Positions 9,770 through 19,084 of a stretch of 42,607 nucleotides of DNA are shown here, one piece after another. The stretch spans positions 1-42,607 of the forward strand of contig DATMLF010000246.1 of assembly GCA_035570595.1 (NCBI GenBank), written 5' to 3'. Below the pieces are notes generated by a model. The model made no database searches, was not told the origin of the DNA, and saw only the letters and a program-made list of their open reading frames with translations. Made by a program: the position numbers and the translations under genes. The DNA comes from AP-15 sp035570595. Its GTDB lineage: Bacteria > Pseudomonadota > Alphaproteobacteria > ATCC43930 > CGMCC-115725. The first letter of the stretch is position 1. Every line of letters starts with the position of its first letter.

Positions 9770-10384
9770 ATGATCCTGCAGGCGGTCCTGTTCTACATTT
9801 TCGCCGTCGCCACGGTGGGCGCCGGGGCGATGGTCGTGGCGGCCCGCAACCCGGTGCATTCGGTGCTGTTCCTGATCCTCGCCTTTTTCAACACCGCGGG
9901 TCTGTTCATTCTGATCGGCGCCGAGTTTCTGGCGATGATCCTCGTCATCGTCTATGTCGGTGCGGTGGCGGTGCTGTTCCTTTTTGTCGTGATGATGCTC
10001 AACATCGACTTTGTCGAGTTGCGCAGCGGCTTTGTCCGCTATCTGCCGATCGGCGCGCTCGTCGGGCTGGTGCTCTTGGCCGAGCTCGTGCTGGTGGCGG
10101 TCAGCTGGGCGGTGACGCCCGCCGGGACCGTCGTCGGGGCGGCGGCACCCGCCGGTGCGTCGGCGCTCACCAACACCCGCGCGCTCGGCGACATCCTCTA
10201 TACGCAGTACCTGTTCGCCTTTCAGGGGGCGGGGCTGATCCTGCTGGTGGCGATGATCGGCGCCATCGTGTTGACGTTGCGCCATCGCGCCGACGTGCGC
10301 CGGCAGTCGGTCGCGGCCCAGCTCGCCCGCACCCGCGCGCAAACCGTCGAGGTCGTCAAAGTGCCGCTCGGCGAGGGGGTGTAA
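9770..10384 (+). CDS. nuoJ: NADH-quinone oxidoreductase subunit J
   Basis: NuoJ (ND6) is a five-helix membrane subunit. This 204-residue copy begins MILQAVLFYIF and contains the conserved helix-3 stretch FLAMILVIVYVGAVAVLFLFV, whose YVGAVAVLFLF core contains the helix-3 bulge that changes conformation in complex I catalysis. Two more helices follow (about 90-112 and 145-165), then a basic cytoplasmic tail rich in Arg and Gln. The ribosome-binding purines (GGGGCGG) come from the edge of the upstream repeat. TAA 10382-10384 shares one base with the nuoK start. Confidence 0.96.
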   Translation: MILQAVLFYIFAVATVGAGAMVVAARNPVHSVLFLILAFFNTAGLFILIGAEFLAMILVIVYVGAVAVLFLFVVMMLNIDFVELRSGFVRYLPIGALVGLVLLAELVLVAVSWAVTPAGTVVGAAAPAGASALTNTRALGDILYTQYLFAFQGAGLILLVAMIGAIVLTLRHRADVRRQSVAAQLARTRAQTVEVVKVPLGEGV

Positions 10385-10692
10385 TGGTGATCGGCCTGTC
10401 GCATTACCTGACCGTCGCCGCGATCCTGTTCACCCTCGGAATTTTCGGCATCTTCCTCAACCGCAAGAACGTCATCATCATCCTGATGTCGATCGAGCTG
10501 ATGCTGCTCGCGGTCAACATCAACCTCGTCGCCTTTTCGGTGTTCCGCAACAACATGATCGGCCAGGCCTTCGCGATGTTCGTGCTGACCGTCGCGGCCG
10601 CCGAGGCGGCGATCGGGCTTGCCATCCTCGTCGTCTATTTCCGCAACCGCGGTACGATCCGGGTCGAAGACATCAACCTGATGAACGGCTGA
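10384..10692 (+). CDS. nuoK: NADH-quinone oxidoreductase subunit K
   Basis: NuoK (ND4L) is a three-helix subunit; at 102 residues this one is exactly the usual size. The signature includes FLNRKNVIIILMSIELMLLA, where the buried glutamate (about residue 36) lies on the membrane proton path, and a second glutamate in AAAEAAIGLAILV (about residue 72). Its start overlaps the nuoJ stop by one base (TAATG). The 212-bp gap after it is mostly an interspersed repeat. Confidence 0.96.
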   Translation: MVIGLSHYLTVAAILFTLGIFGIFLNRKNVIIILMSIELMLLAVNINLVAFSVFRNNMIGQAFAMFVLTVAAAEAAIGLAILVVYFRNRGTIRVEDINLMNG

Positions 10693-10734
10693 GGGGCGCG
10701 ATGGGGGATAATCCGCGCGTGTTCGCCTCACCGC

Positions 10735-10838
10735 GTCGTCTTGCCCGGGATTGGCTTGGGCATCCACGCCTTCGCGCCGGCCCCGGCCGATCGGAACCAG
10801 GCCGTGGATGGCCGGGTCAAGCCCGGCCAAAGCGACAT
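10735..10838 (+). repeat. Interspersed inverted repeat, type C
   Basis: The nuoK-nuoL gap holds an element with arms TTGCCCGGGATTGGCTTGGG and GGCCGGGTCAAGCCCGGCCA and a perfect 8-bp inner stem, CATCCACG (10761-10768) with CGTGGATG (10803-10810). It resembles the dispersed 'ATGCCCGGGCTTGACCCGGGCATCCACG' type of alphaproteobacterial repeat. I see no convincing gene in the gap; a 66-codon reading from 10701 is just the repeat. Confidence 0.65.
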
Positions 10839-10904
10839 GGGACCGTCAGCCAAGGCGGAAGCGCTCCGATCCGGCTCGTCCCCGATTGGCGGAAGGACTG
10901 AAAC

Positions 10905-12830
10905 TTGCCGCTCGCAGTCGTTTTCCTTCCGCTTGTCGCCGCGGTCATCGCCGGCTTTTTCGGGCGTGCGATCGGCGACCGCGGCTCGCAAATCGTCACC
11001 TGCGGCGCGCTCTTGGCGTCGGCCGCGCTCGGCATCGTCTTGTTTCGCGACATCCTCGCCGCACCCGGGCCGCAGGTCATCCCGCTCTTCCGCTGGATCG
11101 TCGCCGGCGGGGTCAATGTCAGCTGGTCGATCCGCCTCGACACGTTGAGCGGGGTGATGATCCTCGTGGTCACCGTCGTGTCGTCGATGGTCCATGTCTA
11201 CTCGGTCGGCTACATGGCCGAGGACAAGTCGATCCCCCGTTTTATGGCTTTCATGAGCCTGTTTACTTTTTTCATGCTGGCTCTGGTTACGGCGAACGAC
11301 TTCGTACAGCTGTTTTTCGGCTGGGAAGGCGTGGGCCTGATGTCATATCTGCTGGTCGGCTTCTGGTACGACCGGCCCTCCGCGAACGCCGCGGCAATCA
11401 AAGCCTTCCTCGTCAACCGGATCGGTGATTTCGGCTTCTCGCTTGGCATTTACGCGGTCTTTGTCATCTTCGGCACGCTGAACTTTCCCGAAGTTTTCGC
11501 CGCAGCGCCAAAAGCCGTCGGCACGACGATGGACTTCCTCGGCTGGCGCGTCGATTCGCTGACCCTTGCGTCGATCCTGCTGTTCATCGGCGCGATGGGG
11601 AAGTCGGCGCAGATCCCGCTGCATACCTGGCTGCCGGACGCGATGGAGGGGCCGACGCCAGTCTCGGCCCTGATCCATGCCGCGACGATGGTCACCGCCG
11701 GCGTCTTTATGGTGGCGCGGCTGTCGCCGATCTTCGAATACGCCCCGACGGCACTCGTCGTCGTCGGCGTGATCGGCGGCACCACCTGCATATTCGCCGC
11801 GAGCGTCGGCATGGCGCAGAACGACATCAAGAAGGTCGTCGCCTATTCGACTTGCAGCCAGCTCGGCTATATGTTTGCCGCCGCCGGCGTCTCCGCCTAT
11901 GCCGCCGGCATCTTCCATCTCTTCACCCATGCCTTCTTCAAAGGCCTGCTGTTCCTGTGCTGCGGCTCCGTGATCCACGCGATGGGCGGCGAGCAGGACA
12001 TGCGGCGAATGGGCGGGCTGTGGCGAAAGACGCCGTGGACCTATGTGACGATGTGGATCGGCGCGCTTTCCCTGAGCGGCATCCCGCCGTTCTCCGGGTA
12101 TTGGTCGAAGGACACGATCATCGACGCAGACTGGGCGTCGGGGACGGCGGTCGGCCGCTATGCCTGGTGTCTTGGCACCCTCGCCGCCTTCATGACCGCC
12201 TTTTATATTTCGCGGGTCATGTTCATGACGTTTCACGGCGAGCCGCGCGCCGGCGAGGAAGCGATGCACCATGCGCATGAGAGCCCATGGGTGATGCGCA
12301 TCCCGCTGATCGTTCTGGCGATCGGTGCCGCTGCCTTCGGCTGGCTCGGCTATGATTATTTCGTTGGCAGCGATGGCGCCGCTTTTTGGAAAAGCGCGAT
12401 CCTGGTGTTGCCCGGCCACGATGCGCTGGCGAGAGCCGAGCAGATACCGGGCCTGATCGCCTATCTGCCTTTGATCTTCGGGCTCGCCGGCATCGCCACC
12501 GCCTATGTCTTTTATATTTCGAACCCGCAGATCCCGGTGCGCCTCGCCCAGAGGTTCCGGCTGCTTTACCTGTTCATCCTCAACAAATGGTATTTCGACG
12601 AGCTTTACGACTTGGTCTTTGTACGACCGGCGATGGTGCTTGGCGACGGGCTGTGGAAGGGCGGCGACGGTCTGTTGATCGACGGGCTCGGGCCGGACGG
12701 CGTCTCGGCGGTGACCCGCGACCTCGCGCGCCAGGCAAGCCGGCTGCAGACCGGCTATCTCTATCACTATGCGTTCGTGATGCTGATCGGAGTGGCGGCC
12801 TTCGTCACCTGGTACCTGTTGCAGCATTGA
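10905..12830 (+). CDS. nuoL: NADH-quinone oxidoreductase subunit L
   Basis: NuoL (ND5) is the distal antiporter-like subunit of complex I. The 641-residue protein has the multi-helix Mrp-type core, with the conserved LFFGWEGVGLMSYLLVGFWY segment carrying the key helix-5 glutamate (about residue 145), the channel segment KSAQIPLHTWLPDAMEGPTPVSALIHAA, and the long C-terminal lateral helix region. The start must be TTG 10905, preceded by GGAAGGA (10891-10897); there is no nearby ATG or GTG in frame that keeps the normal N-terminus. A rare start following a repeat insertion suggests the repeat altered the original leader. Confidence 0.95.
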   Translation: MPLAVVFLPLVAAVIAGFFGRAIGDRGSQIVTCGALLASAALGIVLFRDILAAPGPQVIPLFRWIVAGGVNVSWSIRLDTLSGVMILVVTVVSSMVHVYSVGYMAEDKSIPRFMAFMSLFTFFMLALVTANDFVQLFFGWEGVGLMSYLLVGFWYDRPSANAAAIKAFLVNRIGDFGFSLGIYAVFVIFGTLNFPEVFAAAPKAVGTTMDFLGWRVDSLTLASILLFIGAMGKSAQIPLHTWLPDAMEGPTPVSALIHAATMVTAGVFMVARLSPIFEYAPTALVVVGVIGGTTCIFAASVGMAQNDIKKVVAYSTCSQLGYMFAAAGVSAYAAGIFHLFTHAFFKGLLFLCCGSVIHAMGGEQDMRRMGGLWRKTPWTYVTMWIGALSLSGIPPFSGYWSKDTIIDADWASGTAVGRYAWCLGTLAAFMTAFYISRVMFMTFHGEPRAGEEAMHHAHESPWVMRIPLIVLAIGAAAFGWLGYDYFVGSDGAAFWKSAILVLPGHDALARAEQIPGLIAYLPLIFGLAGIATAYVFYISNPQIPVRLAQRFRLLYLFILNKWYFDELYDLVFVRPAMVLGDGLWKGGDGLLIDGLGPDGVSAVTRDLARQASRLQTGYLYHYAFVMLIGVAAFVTWYLLQH

Positions 12831-12846
12831 GCGAGAGGCAACCGTC

Positions 12847-14373
12847 GTGAGCCACTGGCCGCTGCTCTCGCTCGTCACGTTTCTGCCGCTGGTCGGCGTG
12901 TTTTTCATCCTGGTCGCGCGCGGCGACGAGGCCGTCGTCGCGCGGAATGCGCGCTTTATCGCGCTGTGGACGTCGCTGATCGTCTTTCTCTTGTCGATCA
13001 TGCTGTGGGTCGACTTTAACCCCAACACCGCCTCGTTTCAGTTTGTCGAGCGCTCGAACTGGATCACGCTCGGCGGGGTCACGATCGCCTATCACATGGG
13101 GATCGACGGCATTTCACTGTTCTTCATCCTGCTCTCGACCCTGTTGACCTTCTTGTCGATCGTCTCCAGCTGGGTCGTGATCCGGGTCCAGGTCCGCGAG
13201 TACATGATCGCCTTCCTGGCTCTCGAAACCTTGATGGTCGGGATTTTCTGCGCGCTCGACTTCATCCTGTTTTACGTGTTCTTTGAAGGCGTGTTGATCC
13301 CGATGTTCCTGATCATCGGGGTGTGGGGCGGCGACAACCGGATCTATTCGGCGTTCAAGTTCTTTCTCTATACGCTGTTGGGCTCGGTGCTGATGCTGCT
13401 GGCGATCCTCGCGATCTACCTGCAGACCGGCTCGACCGACATCGAATATGCCCTGAACCACGCCAATTTGTTCCCGGTCGCGCTGCAGAAGTGGCTGTGG
13501 CTGGCGTTTTTCGCGTCCTTTGCGATCAAGGTGCCGATGTGGCCGGTCCACACTTGGCTGCCCGACGCGCATGTCGAGGCGCCGACCGCGGGCTCGGTCA
13601 TCCTCGCCGGCATCTTGTTGAAGCTCGGCGGGTACGGTTTTGTGCGCTTTTCGTTGCCGTTGTTTCCGCTCGCCTCGCATTTCTTCACCCCGCTGATCTT
13701 TGTCTTGAGCGCGGTCGCGGTGATCTACACCTCGTTGGTGGCGCTCGCGCAGACCGACATGAAAAAGCTGATCGCCTATTCGTCGATCGCCCATATGGGC
13801 TTTGTGACGATGGGCACCTTTGCCGTGACCCAGGAGGCGGTGCAGGGTGCGGTCATCCAGATGCTGAGCCACGGCCTCGTGTCGGGTGCGCTGTTCCTGT
13901 GCGTCGGCGTCCTTTACGACCGCTTGCACACGCATGAGATCGCGCGGTTCGGCGGGCTTGTCGAGCGCATGCCGGCCTATGCGTTCGTCTTTATGGTGTT
14001 CAGTTTGGCCTCGGTCGGGCTGCCCGGCACGAGCGGGTTTGTCGGCGAGTTCCTAATCCTGCTCGGCACCTTCCGGGTCAGCACGCTCGAATGCACGCTC
14101 GCCGCGACGGCGCTGTTCTTGGCGCCCGCCTACATGCTCTATCTTTATCGCCGGGTCATCTTTGGCACGCTGACCCGCGCCGACCTGCGCGACATCCTCG
14201 ACTTGAGCCCGCGCGAAAAGGCGATTTTCGCGCCGCTGCTGCTGCTGGTGTTGTGGATGGGCATCTATCCGACCTCATTCGTGCGGCCGATCCAGGCCTC
14301 GGTCAACCATATGGTCGCGCAGGTCAACGCGGCGACCGACGCGGCCGGTCTGCGCCGCGCGAGCCTGCCCTAG
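12847..14373 (+). CDS. nuoM: NADH-quinone oxidoreductase subunit M
   Basis: NuoM (ND4) is the middle antiporter-like subunit. The 508-residue protein has the family segment LFYVFFEGVLIPMFLIIGVWGG with the helix-5 glutamate (about residue 144), then VPMWPVHTWLPDAHVEAPTAGSV and the histidine-bearing IQMLSHGLVSGALFLCVGVLY. The start is GTG 12847 with weak purines (GCGAGAGGCA) upstream, 16 bp after the nuoL stop. The first 14 residues are hydrophobic as expected. nuoN starts 2 bp after its stop. Confidence 0.96.
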   Translation: MSHWPLLSLVTFLPLVGVFFILVARGDEAVVARNARFIALWTSLIVFLLSIMLWVDFNPNTASFQFVERSNWITLGGVTIAYHMGIDGISLFFILLSTLLTFLSIVSSWVVIRVQVREYMIAFLALETLMVGIFCALDFILFYVFFEGVLIPMFLIIGVWGGDNRIYSAFKFFLYTLLGSVLMLLAILAIYLQTGSTDIEYALNHANLFPVALQKWLWLAFFASFAIKVPMWPVHTWLPDAHVEAPTAGSVILAGILLKLGGYGFVRFSLPLFPLASHFFTPLIFVLSAVAVIYTSLVALAQTDMKKLIAYSSIAHMGFVTMGTFAVTQEAVQGAVIQMLSHGLVSGALFLCVGVLYDRLHTHEIARFGGLVERMPAYAFVFMVFSLASVGLPGTSGFVGEFLILLGTFRVSTLECTLAATALFLAPAYMLYLYRRVIFGTLTRADLRDILDLSPREKAIFAPLLLLVLWMGIYPTSFVRPIQASVNHMVAQVNAATDAAGLRRASLP

Positions 14374-14375
14374 GC

Positions 14376-15833
14376 ATGCCGATGGCTCATCTCGCGTTTC
14401 CCGGTCTCTCGCCCGCCCTGCCGGAGACGTTGCTCGCCGGGTTGGCGATGGCGCTGCTGGTGTTTGGCACGTTTCGCGGCGAGCGCGCGGCGCGCGAGGT
14501 CTCGTGGCTGGCGATCGCGGTGCTGATCCTGGTGCTGGTCGTGGCCCAGCTCGGTGGGGGCGCGCGGCGCGTCGGCTTTTACGGCATGTTCGTGACCGAC
14601 GCGTTTGCGCTGTTTATGAAGTCGCTGGTGCTTATCGGCTCGGCGCTCGCGATCCTGATGGGGCTGCGCTACAACGAGGAGGAGCGCATCGCCCGTTTCG
14701 AGTTCCCGGTGCTCGTCATGCTGTCGACGACCGGGATGATGGTCATGATCTCGGCCAACAACCTGATCACGCTCTATGTCGGGCTCGAGCTGCAAAATCT
14801 GGCGCTTTACGTCACCGCGAGCTTCAACCGCGACTCGGCGCGATCGAGCGAGGCCGGGCTCAAATACTTTGTCCTCGGCGGATTGTCGTCGGGGATGCTG
14901 CTCTACGGCCTGTCGCTGGTTTACGGCTTTGCCGACACGACCGCCTTTGCCGACCTGGCGCGCCTCTTCGCCGGCAACGCGCCGGTCTCGCCCGGCGTCA
15001 TCGTCGGGCTCGCGTTTGTCATCGCCGGGCTCGCCTTCAAGATTTCCGCGGTGCCGTTCCACATGTGGACGCCCGACGTCTACGAGGGTGCGCCGACCCC
15101 CGTCACCGCATTTTTCGCGGTGGCGCCAAAGCTCGCCGCCTTCGCGCTGTTTGTCCGCGTCATGATCGAGCCGTTCGGGCCGTTGATCGGCGAGTGGCGG
15201 CAGATCATCGTGTTCATCTCGGTCGCCTCGATGATCCTCGGCTCGGTCGCCGCGATCGCCCAGCGCAGCATCAAGCGGCTGATGGCGTACAGTTCGATCG
15301 GCCATGTCGGCTACGCCCTGATCGGGCTTGCCGCCGGCACCTCCGCCGGGATTCGCGGCGTGCTTGTCTATCTTGCGATCTACCTGGTCATGAATGTCGG
15401 CGCCTGGGCGGTCGTTCTGTGCATGCGGCGGCAAGGGCGGGCACTGGAGGAGATCGCCGACCTTTCCGGGCTGTCGCGCACGCATCCGGCACTGGCCTTG
15501 GCGCTGGCGGTCTTCATGTTCTCGATGGCCGGGTTGCCGCCGACCGCCGGCTTTTTCGGCAAGCTCTACATCTTTCTCGCGGCAATCGACGCCAAGCTGA
15601 CCGGGCTTGCGGTGATCGGGGTCGTCACCAGCGTCGTCGGCGCCTTTTATTATTTCCGCGTGATCAAGGTCATGTATTTCGACGAGCCGGTCGCCGCCTA
15701 TGACGGCCCGTTTGCCGGCGAGCTGAAAAGCGTGCTGGTGGTGACCGCGTTTGTCACGATGTTCTTCTTCCTGCTGCCGGGGCCGGTGATCGGCAGCGCC
15801 GAAGCGGCGGCGGCCTCGCTGTTTCTGCATTGA
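14376..15833 (+). CDS. nuoN: NADH-quinone oxidoreductase subunit N
   Basis: NuoN (ND2) is the third antiporter-like subunit. The 485-residue protein shows LITLYVGLELQNLALYVTASFNRDSARSSEAGLKYF split over helices 4-6, with the conserved glutamate of the GLELQ motif near residue 135, and the channel lysine in AFKISAVPFHMWTPDVYEGAPTPVT. ATG 14376 follows the nuoM stop by 2 bp; ATG 14382 is an alternative. The end overlaps the birA start as TTGA at 15830, so birA and downstream genes are probably co-transcribed with nuo. Confidence 0.96.
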   Translation: MPMAHLAFPGLSPALPETLLAGLAMALLVFGTFRGERAAREVSWLAIAVLILVLVVAQLGGGARRVGFYGMFVTDAFALFMKSLVLIGSALAILMGLRYNEEERIARFEFPVLVMLSTTGMMVMISANNLITLYVGLELQNLALYVTASFNRDSARSSEAGLKYFVLGGLSSGMLLYGLSLVYGFADTTAFADLARLFAGNAPVSPGVIVGLAFVIAGLAFKISAVPFHMWTPDVYEGAPTPVTAFFAVAPKLAAFALFVRVMIEPFGPLIGEWRQIIVFISVASMILGSVAAIAQRSIKRLMAYSSIGHVGYALIGLAAGTSAGIRGVLVYLAIYLVMNVGAWAVVLCMRRQGRALEEIADLSGLSRTHPALALALAVFMFSMAGLPPTAGFFGKLYIFLAAIDAKLTGLAVIGVVTSVVGAFYYFRVIKVMYFDEPVAAYDGPFAGELKSVLVVTAFVTMFFFLLPGPVIGSAEAAAASLFLH

Positions 15834-16588
15834 CCGTGCCCGACCCTGTGCTCCCCGCGGCCTATCGGCTGATCGCGCGCGACACGCTCGGCAGCACCAA
15901 TGACGAAGCACGGCGGCTCGCCCGTGAGGGGGCGGCGGACGGCACCCTGGTCTGGGCATTGGAGCAGACCGCCGGGCATGGCCGCCGGGGCCGCTTTTGG
16001 TCGTCGCCGCGCGGCAACCTCTATTTGTCGCTGGTCGTGCGGCCCGCCTGCGCCCCGGAATGCGCGGCCCAGCTCGGCTTTGTCGCGGCATTGGCCGTCG
16101 AGAGCACGCTCTCGGAGCTGGCGCCGGGCCTGGCCGGGCTCGTCTGCAAATGGCCGAACGACGTGCTGGCGGGCGGCCGCAAGATCGCCGGCATCCTGCT
16201 CGAGTCGGAGATGGGCGCCGACGCCAGGCTCGCCTTCCTCGTCGTCGGCGTCGGGATCAATCTCGCCGCGGCGCCGCCCGACGCCGAATTCCCGGCGACC
16301 TCGGTCGCGGGCGAAGGCCACGCTGCGCCCACCCCAGAGGCGGCCCTCGAAACCTTCGCGCGCCGTTTTGAGGCGTGGGCGCGGCGGTGGCGGGCGGAGG
16401 GGTTTGGCGTGGTCCGCGACGCCTGGCTCGCGCGCGCCGTCGCGTTGGGCGAAGCGATCGAGGTGCGGCTCGACACCGCCACCTTGCACGGGAAATTCGT
16501 CGACATAGATCAGCATGGGACGTTGCTGCTCGAGACCGAGGGCGGGCTGCGGCAGGTCTCGGCCGGCGACGTGTTCCCGGCGCGCTAG
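15830..16588 (+). CDS. birA: Biotin--[acetyl-CoA-carboxylase] ligase
   Basis: This enzyme activates biotin with ATP and attaches it to the biotin-carrier domain of carboxylases. The 252-residue protein has the catalytic domain from the start: LGSTNDEARRLA (about 19-30), the biotinyl-AMP loop GHGRRGRFW (about 48-56), KWPNDVL (about 109-115) and IAGILLE (about 122-128), plus a short SH3-like C-terminal domain. The E. coli-type N-terminal DNA-binding domain is absent, so it is a group I ligase and not a repressor. The start is TTG 15830 overlapping the nuoN stop, or GTG 15836. Placement between nuoN and coaX is a standard alphaproteobacterial order. Confidence 0.93.
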   Translation: MTVPDPVLPAAYRLIARDTLGSTNDEARRLAREGAADGTLVWALEQTAGHGRRGRFWSSPRGNLYLSLVVRPACAPECAAQLGFVAALAVESTLSELAPGLAGLVCKWPNDVLAGGRKIAGILLESEMGADARLAFLVVGVGINLAAAPPDAEFPATSVAGEGHAAPTPEAALETFARRFEAWARRWRAEGFGVVRDAWLARAVALGEAIEVRLDTATLHGKFVDIDQHGTLLLETEGGLRQVSAGDVFPAR

Positions 16589-16597
16589 CGAGGCCCG

Positions 16598-17374
16598 ATG
16601 CTGCTCGCCATCGATTCCGGCAACACCAACGTCGTCTTCGCGGTCTACAACGGCGACGCGCTGCGCGCCTCGTGGCGGGCGGCGACCAATCCGAAACGAA
16701 CCGCCGACGAATACGCGGTGTGGCTGACCCAGCTGATGGCGCTGGCCGGTCTCGGGCAGCGCGACATCGACGCGACGGTCATCGCCAACGTCGTGCCCGA
16801 AGCGGCATTCAACCTCGTCGGGCTGTGCCGGCGCTATTTCGCCAGCGAGCCGCTGGTCGTCGGGCGGCCAAACTGCCGGCTCGGGATCGGCATCGATGTC
16901 GACATGCCGCCACAGAATGTCGGCGCCGACCGGATCTGCAACGCGGTCGCGGCGCAGGACCGCTATCGGACGCCGCTGATGGTCATCGACTTTGGCACCT
17001 CGACCAATTTCGACATCGTCGACAAGGCCGGCAATTACTGCGGCGGGGTCCTGGCGCCGGGCCCGAACCTGTCGATGCTGGCGCTCGAAATGGCCGCGGC
17101 GCAGTTGCCGCGCGTGTCGATCGAACGCCCGCCCACAGTGGTCGGCCGCAGCACGGTCCCGGCGATGCAGTCCGGCGTGTTCTGGGGCTATGTCGGGCTG
17201 ATCGAGGGGTTGGTGCGGCGCATCCGCGAAGAGCGCGGCGAGGCGATGGGGGTCGTCGCGACCGGCGGGCTGGCGCCGTTGTTTGCCAAGGAGACCGAGG
17301 TCATCGACACGGTCGACCCGGAATTGACGTTGTGGGGGCTGTACCTGATCCATCAAAGAAACGGCAATAAATGA
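16598..17374 (+). CDS. coaX: Type III pantothenate kinase
   Basis: CoaX phosphorylates pantothenate, the first step of CoA synthesis. The 258-residue ASKHA-fold protein has the ATP-phosphate loop IDSGNTN (5-11), the GADR motif at 109-112, and the second phosphate loop DFGTSTNFD (131-139) followed by GGVLAPG (149-155). Length and motif order match the type III class, which is feedback-insensitive and often needs a monovalent cation. It starts 9 bp after birA, and its stop overlaps the rnj start (ATGA at 17371). Confidence 0.95.
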   Translation: MLLAIDSGNTNVVFAVYNGDALRASWRAATNPKRTADEYAVWLTQLMALAGLGQRDIDATVIANVVPEAAFNLVGLCRRYFASEPLVVGRPNCRLGIGIDVDMPPQNVGADRICNAVAAQDRYRTPLMVIDFGTSTNFDIVDKAGNYCGGVLAPGPNLSMLALEMAAAQLPRVSIERPPTVVGRSTVPAMQSGVFWGYVGLIEGLVRRIREERGEAMGVVATGGLAPLFAKETEVIDTVDPELTLWGLYLIHQRNGNK

Positions 17375-19062
17375 ACGACTTTCCATTCCAGTCGCCGGTG
17401 CGTTCCGGGGGCGAAGATCCCGACGCGCTGTTGTTCGTGGCGCTTGGCGGCGCCAACGAGATCGGCATGAACCTGAACCTCTACGGCACCGCCGGACAGT
17501 GGCTGATCGTCGACTGCGGGGTCACCTTTGGCGACGATTCGCAGCCCGGCCTCGATGTCGTGATGCCCGACCCGGCGTTTATCGCCGAACGCCGCGACAA
17601 GCTCCTCGGGATCGTCGCGACGCACGCCCACGAGGACCATATCGGCGCCATCCCCTATTTGTGGCCGCAGCTGCGTTGCCCGGTGTGGGCGACCCCGTTC
17701 ACCGCCTCGCTGCTGCGCGCGAAGCTCGTCGAGGTCGGGCTCGCCGACAAGGTGCGCATCAACATCGTGCCGATGTCGGGCCGGTTCACGATCGGGCCGT
17801 TCGACCTCGAGTTCGTGACCCTGACCCACTCGATCCCGGAGCCCAACGCCGTCGTGCTGCGCACCGCGGCGGGAACGGTGTGGCATACCGGCGACTGGAA
17901 GCTCGACCCCGATCCGCTGATCGGCTTGCCGACCGACGAGGAGGCGCTGCGCCGCCTCGGCGACGAGGGCGTCTTGGCGATGATCTGCGATTCGACCAAT
18001 GCGCTGCGCCCCGGCACCTCCGGCTCCGAGGCCGACCTGCGCCGGTCCTTGACCGATCTCGTCGGGCATTATGACGCGCGCGTCGCGGTCGCCTGCTTTG
18101 CCTCGAATGTGGCGCGCCTCGAAACCATCGCACATGCCGCCGCGGTCCACGGCCGCGACGTGGCGCTGGTCGGCCGCTCGTTGTGGCGGATCGACAAGGC
18201 GGCGCGGGAAAACGGCTATCTCGCCGAGGTGCCGCGGTTCCTGACCGAGGACGAGGCGGCCTACATCCCGCGCGACCGCATCTTGATGATCTGCACCGGC
18301 AGCCAGGGCGAGCCGCGCTCGGCGTTGGCCCGCATCGCCCGCGACGACCATCCGAGCGTCGAGCTCGAGCCCGGCGACGCGGTCATTTTTTCGTCGCGGA
18401 TCATCCCCGGCAACGAAAAGTCCATCGGGCGGCTGCAGAACGCGCTGGCCCGGCTCGGGGTCGAGATCGTCACCGAGCAGGACCATTTTGTCCACGTCTC
18501 GGGCCATCCGGCGCGCGACGAGCTGATCCGCATGTACCAGATGATCCGGCCGCGGGTGGCGATCCCGGTGCACGGCGAAGCCCGCCACCTGATCGCCAAC
18601 GCCGAGATTGCCGGCGAATGCCAGGTGCCCGAGACGCTGGTCATCGAAAACGGCGACCTTGTCAGGTTCGGCTTGTCGGGGGTTGCGGTCATCGACGAGG
18701 TCGCGGTCGGGCGGCTGGCGAGCGACGGCAAGACCTTGCTGCCGCTCGGGGGTGAGGCGCTGAAAGACCGGCGGCGCATCGTGTTCAACGGCAGCGTCGT
18801 CGGGACGCTGGTGTTCGACGCCCGCGGCAATCTTGCGGCTCCGCCGGCTATCACCTTGCTCGGCCTCGTCGAGCCGGAGGCGGCCGAAGAGGCCGTGCCG
18901 TTCCTGCGCACCGCGGTCGAGCGGGCGCTCGCCGAGCTGCCGGCCGGGGCGCGGCGCGACGACGATGTCGTCGGCGAGGCGGCGCGGCGGGCATTGCGGC
19001 GCGCGCTCAACGAGCGCTTTGGCAAGCGGCCGCTGACCGAGATCCAGGTGGTGCGGCTTTGA
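17371..19062 (+). CDS. rnj: Ribonuclease J
   Basis: RNase J is a metallo-beta-lactamase-fold nuclease with 5'-exonuclease and endonuclease activity in RNA maturation and decay. The 563-residue protein has the zinc motif THAHEDHIGA (84-93: His85, His87, Asp89, His90), a later histidine in TLTHSIPEP, GDWKLDPDP, the beta-CASP region, and the HVSGHP and IPVHGEARHL motifs. The size is typical. It is translationally coupled to coaX through an ATGA overlap, and this coaX-rnj-mce order recurs across alphaproteobacteria. Confidence 0.95.
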   Translation: MNDFPFQSPVRSGGEDPDALLFVALGGANEIGMNLNLYGTAGQWLIVDCGVTFGDDSQPGLDVVMPDPAFIAERRDKLLGIVATHAHEDHIGAIPYLWPQLRCPVWATPFTASLLRAKLVEVGLADKVRINIVPMSGRFTIGPFDLEFVTLTHSIPEPNAVVLRTAAGTVWHTGDWKLDPDPLIGLPTDEEALRRLGDEGVLAMICDSTNALRPGTSGSEADLRRSLTDLVGHYDARVAVACFASNVARLETIAHAAAVHGRDVALVGRSLWRIDKAARENGYLAEVPRFLTEDEAAYIPRDRILMICTGSQGEPRSALARIARDDHPSVELEPGDAVIFSSRIIPGNEKSIGRLQNALARLGVEIVTEQDHFVHVSGHPARDELIRMYQMIRPRVAIPVHGEARHLIANAEIAGECQVPETLVIENGDLVRFGLSGVAVIDEVAVGRLASDGKTLLPLGGEALKDRRRIVFNGSVVGTLVFDARGNLAAPPAITLLGLVEPEAAEEAVPFLRTAVERALAELPAGARRDDDVVGEAARRALRRALNERFGKRPLTEIQVVRL

Positions 19063-19084
19063 GCGGGAAGGGGGCGGCATCGCG

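Noticed and set aside
10701..10901. 66-codon reading between nuoK and nuoL as a small inserted gene.
   Set aside because: The translated sequence is the interspersed repeat itself, with no ribosome-binding site.
12805..14100. Long minus-strand open frames under nuoL, nuoM and nuoN.
   Set aside because: They are rich in Arg, His, Asp and Gln and mirror the codon bias of the plus-strand genes; no family motifs are seen.
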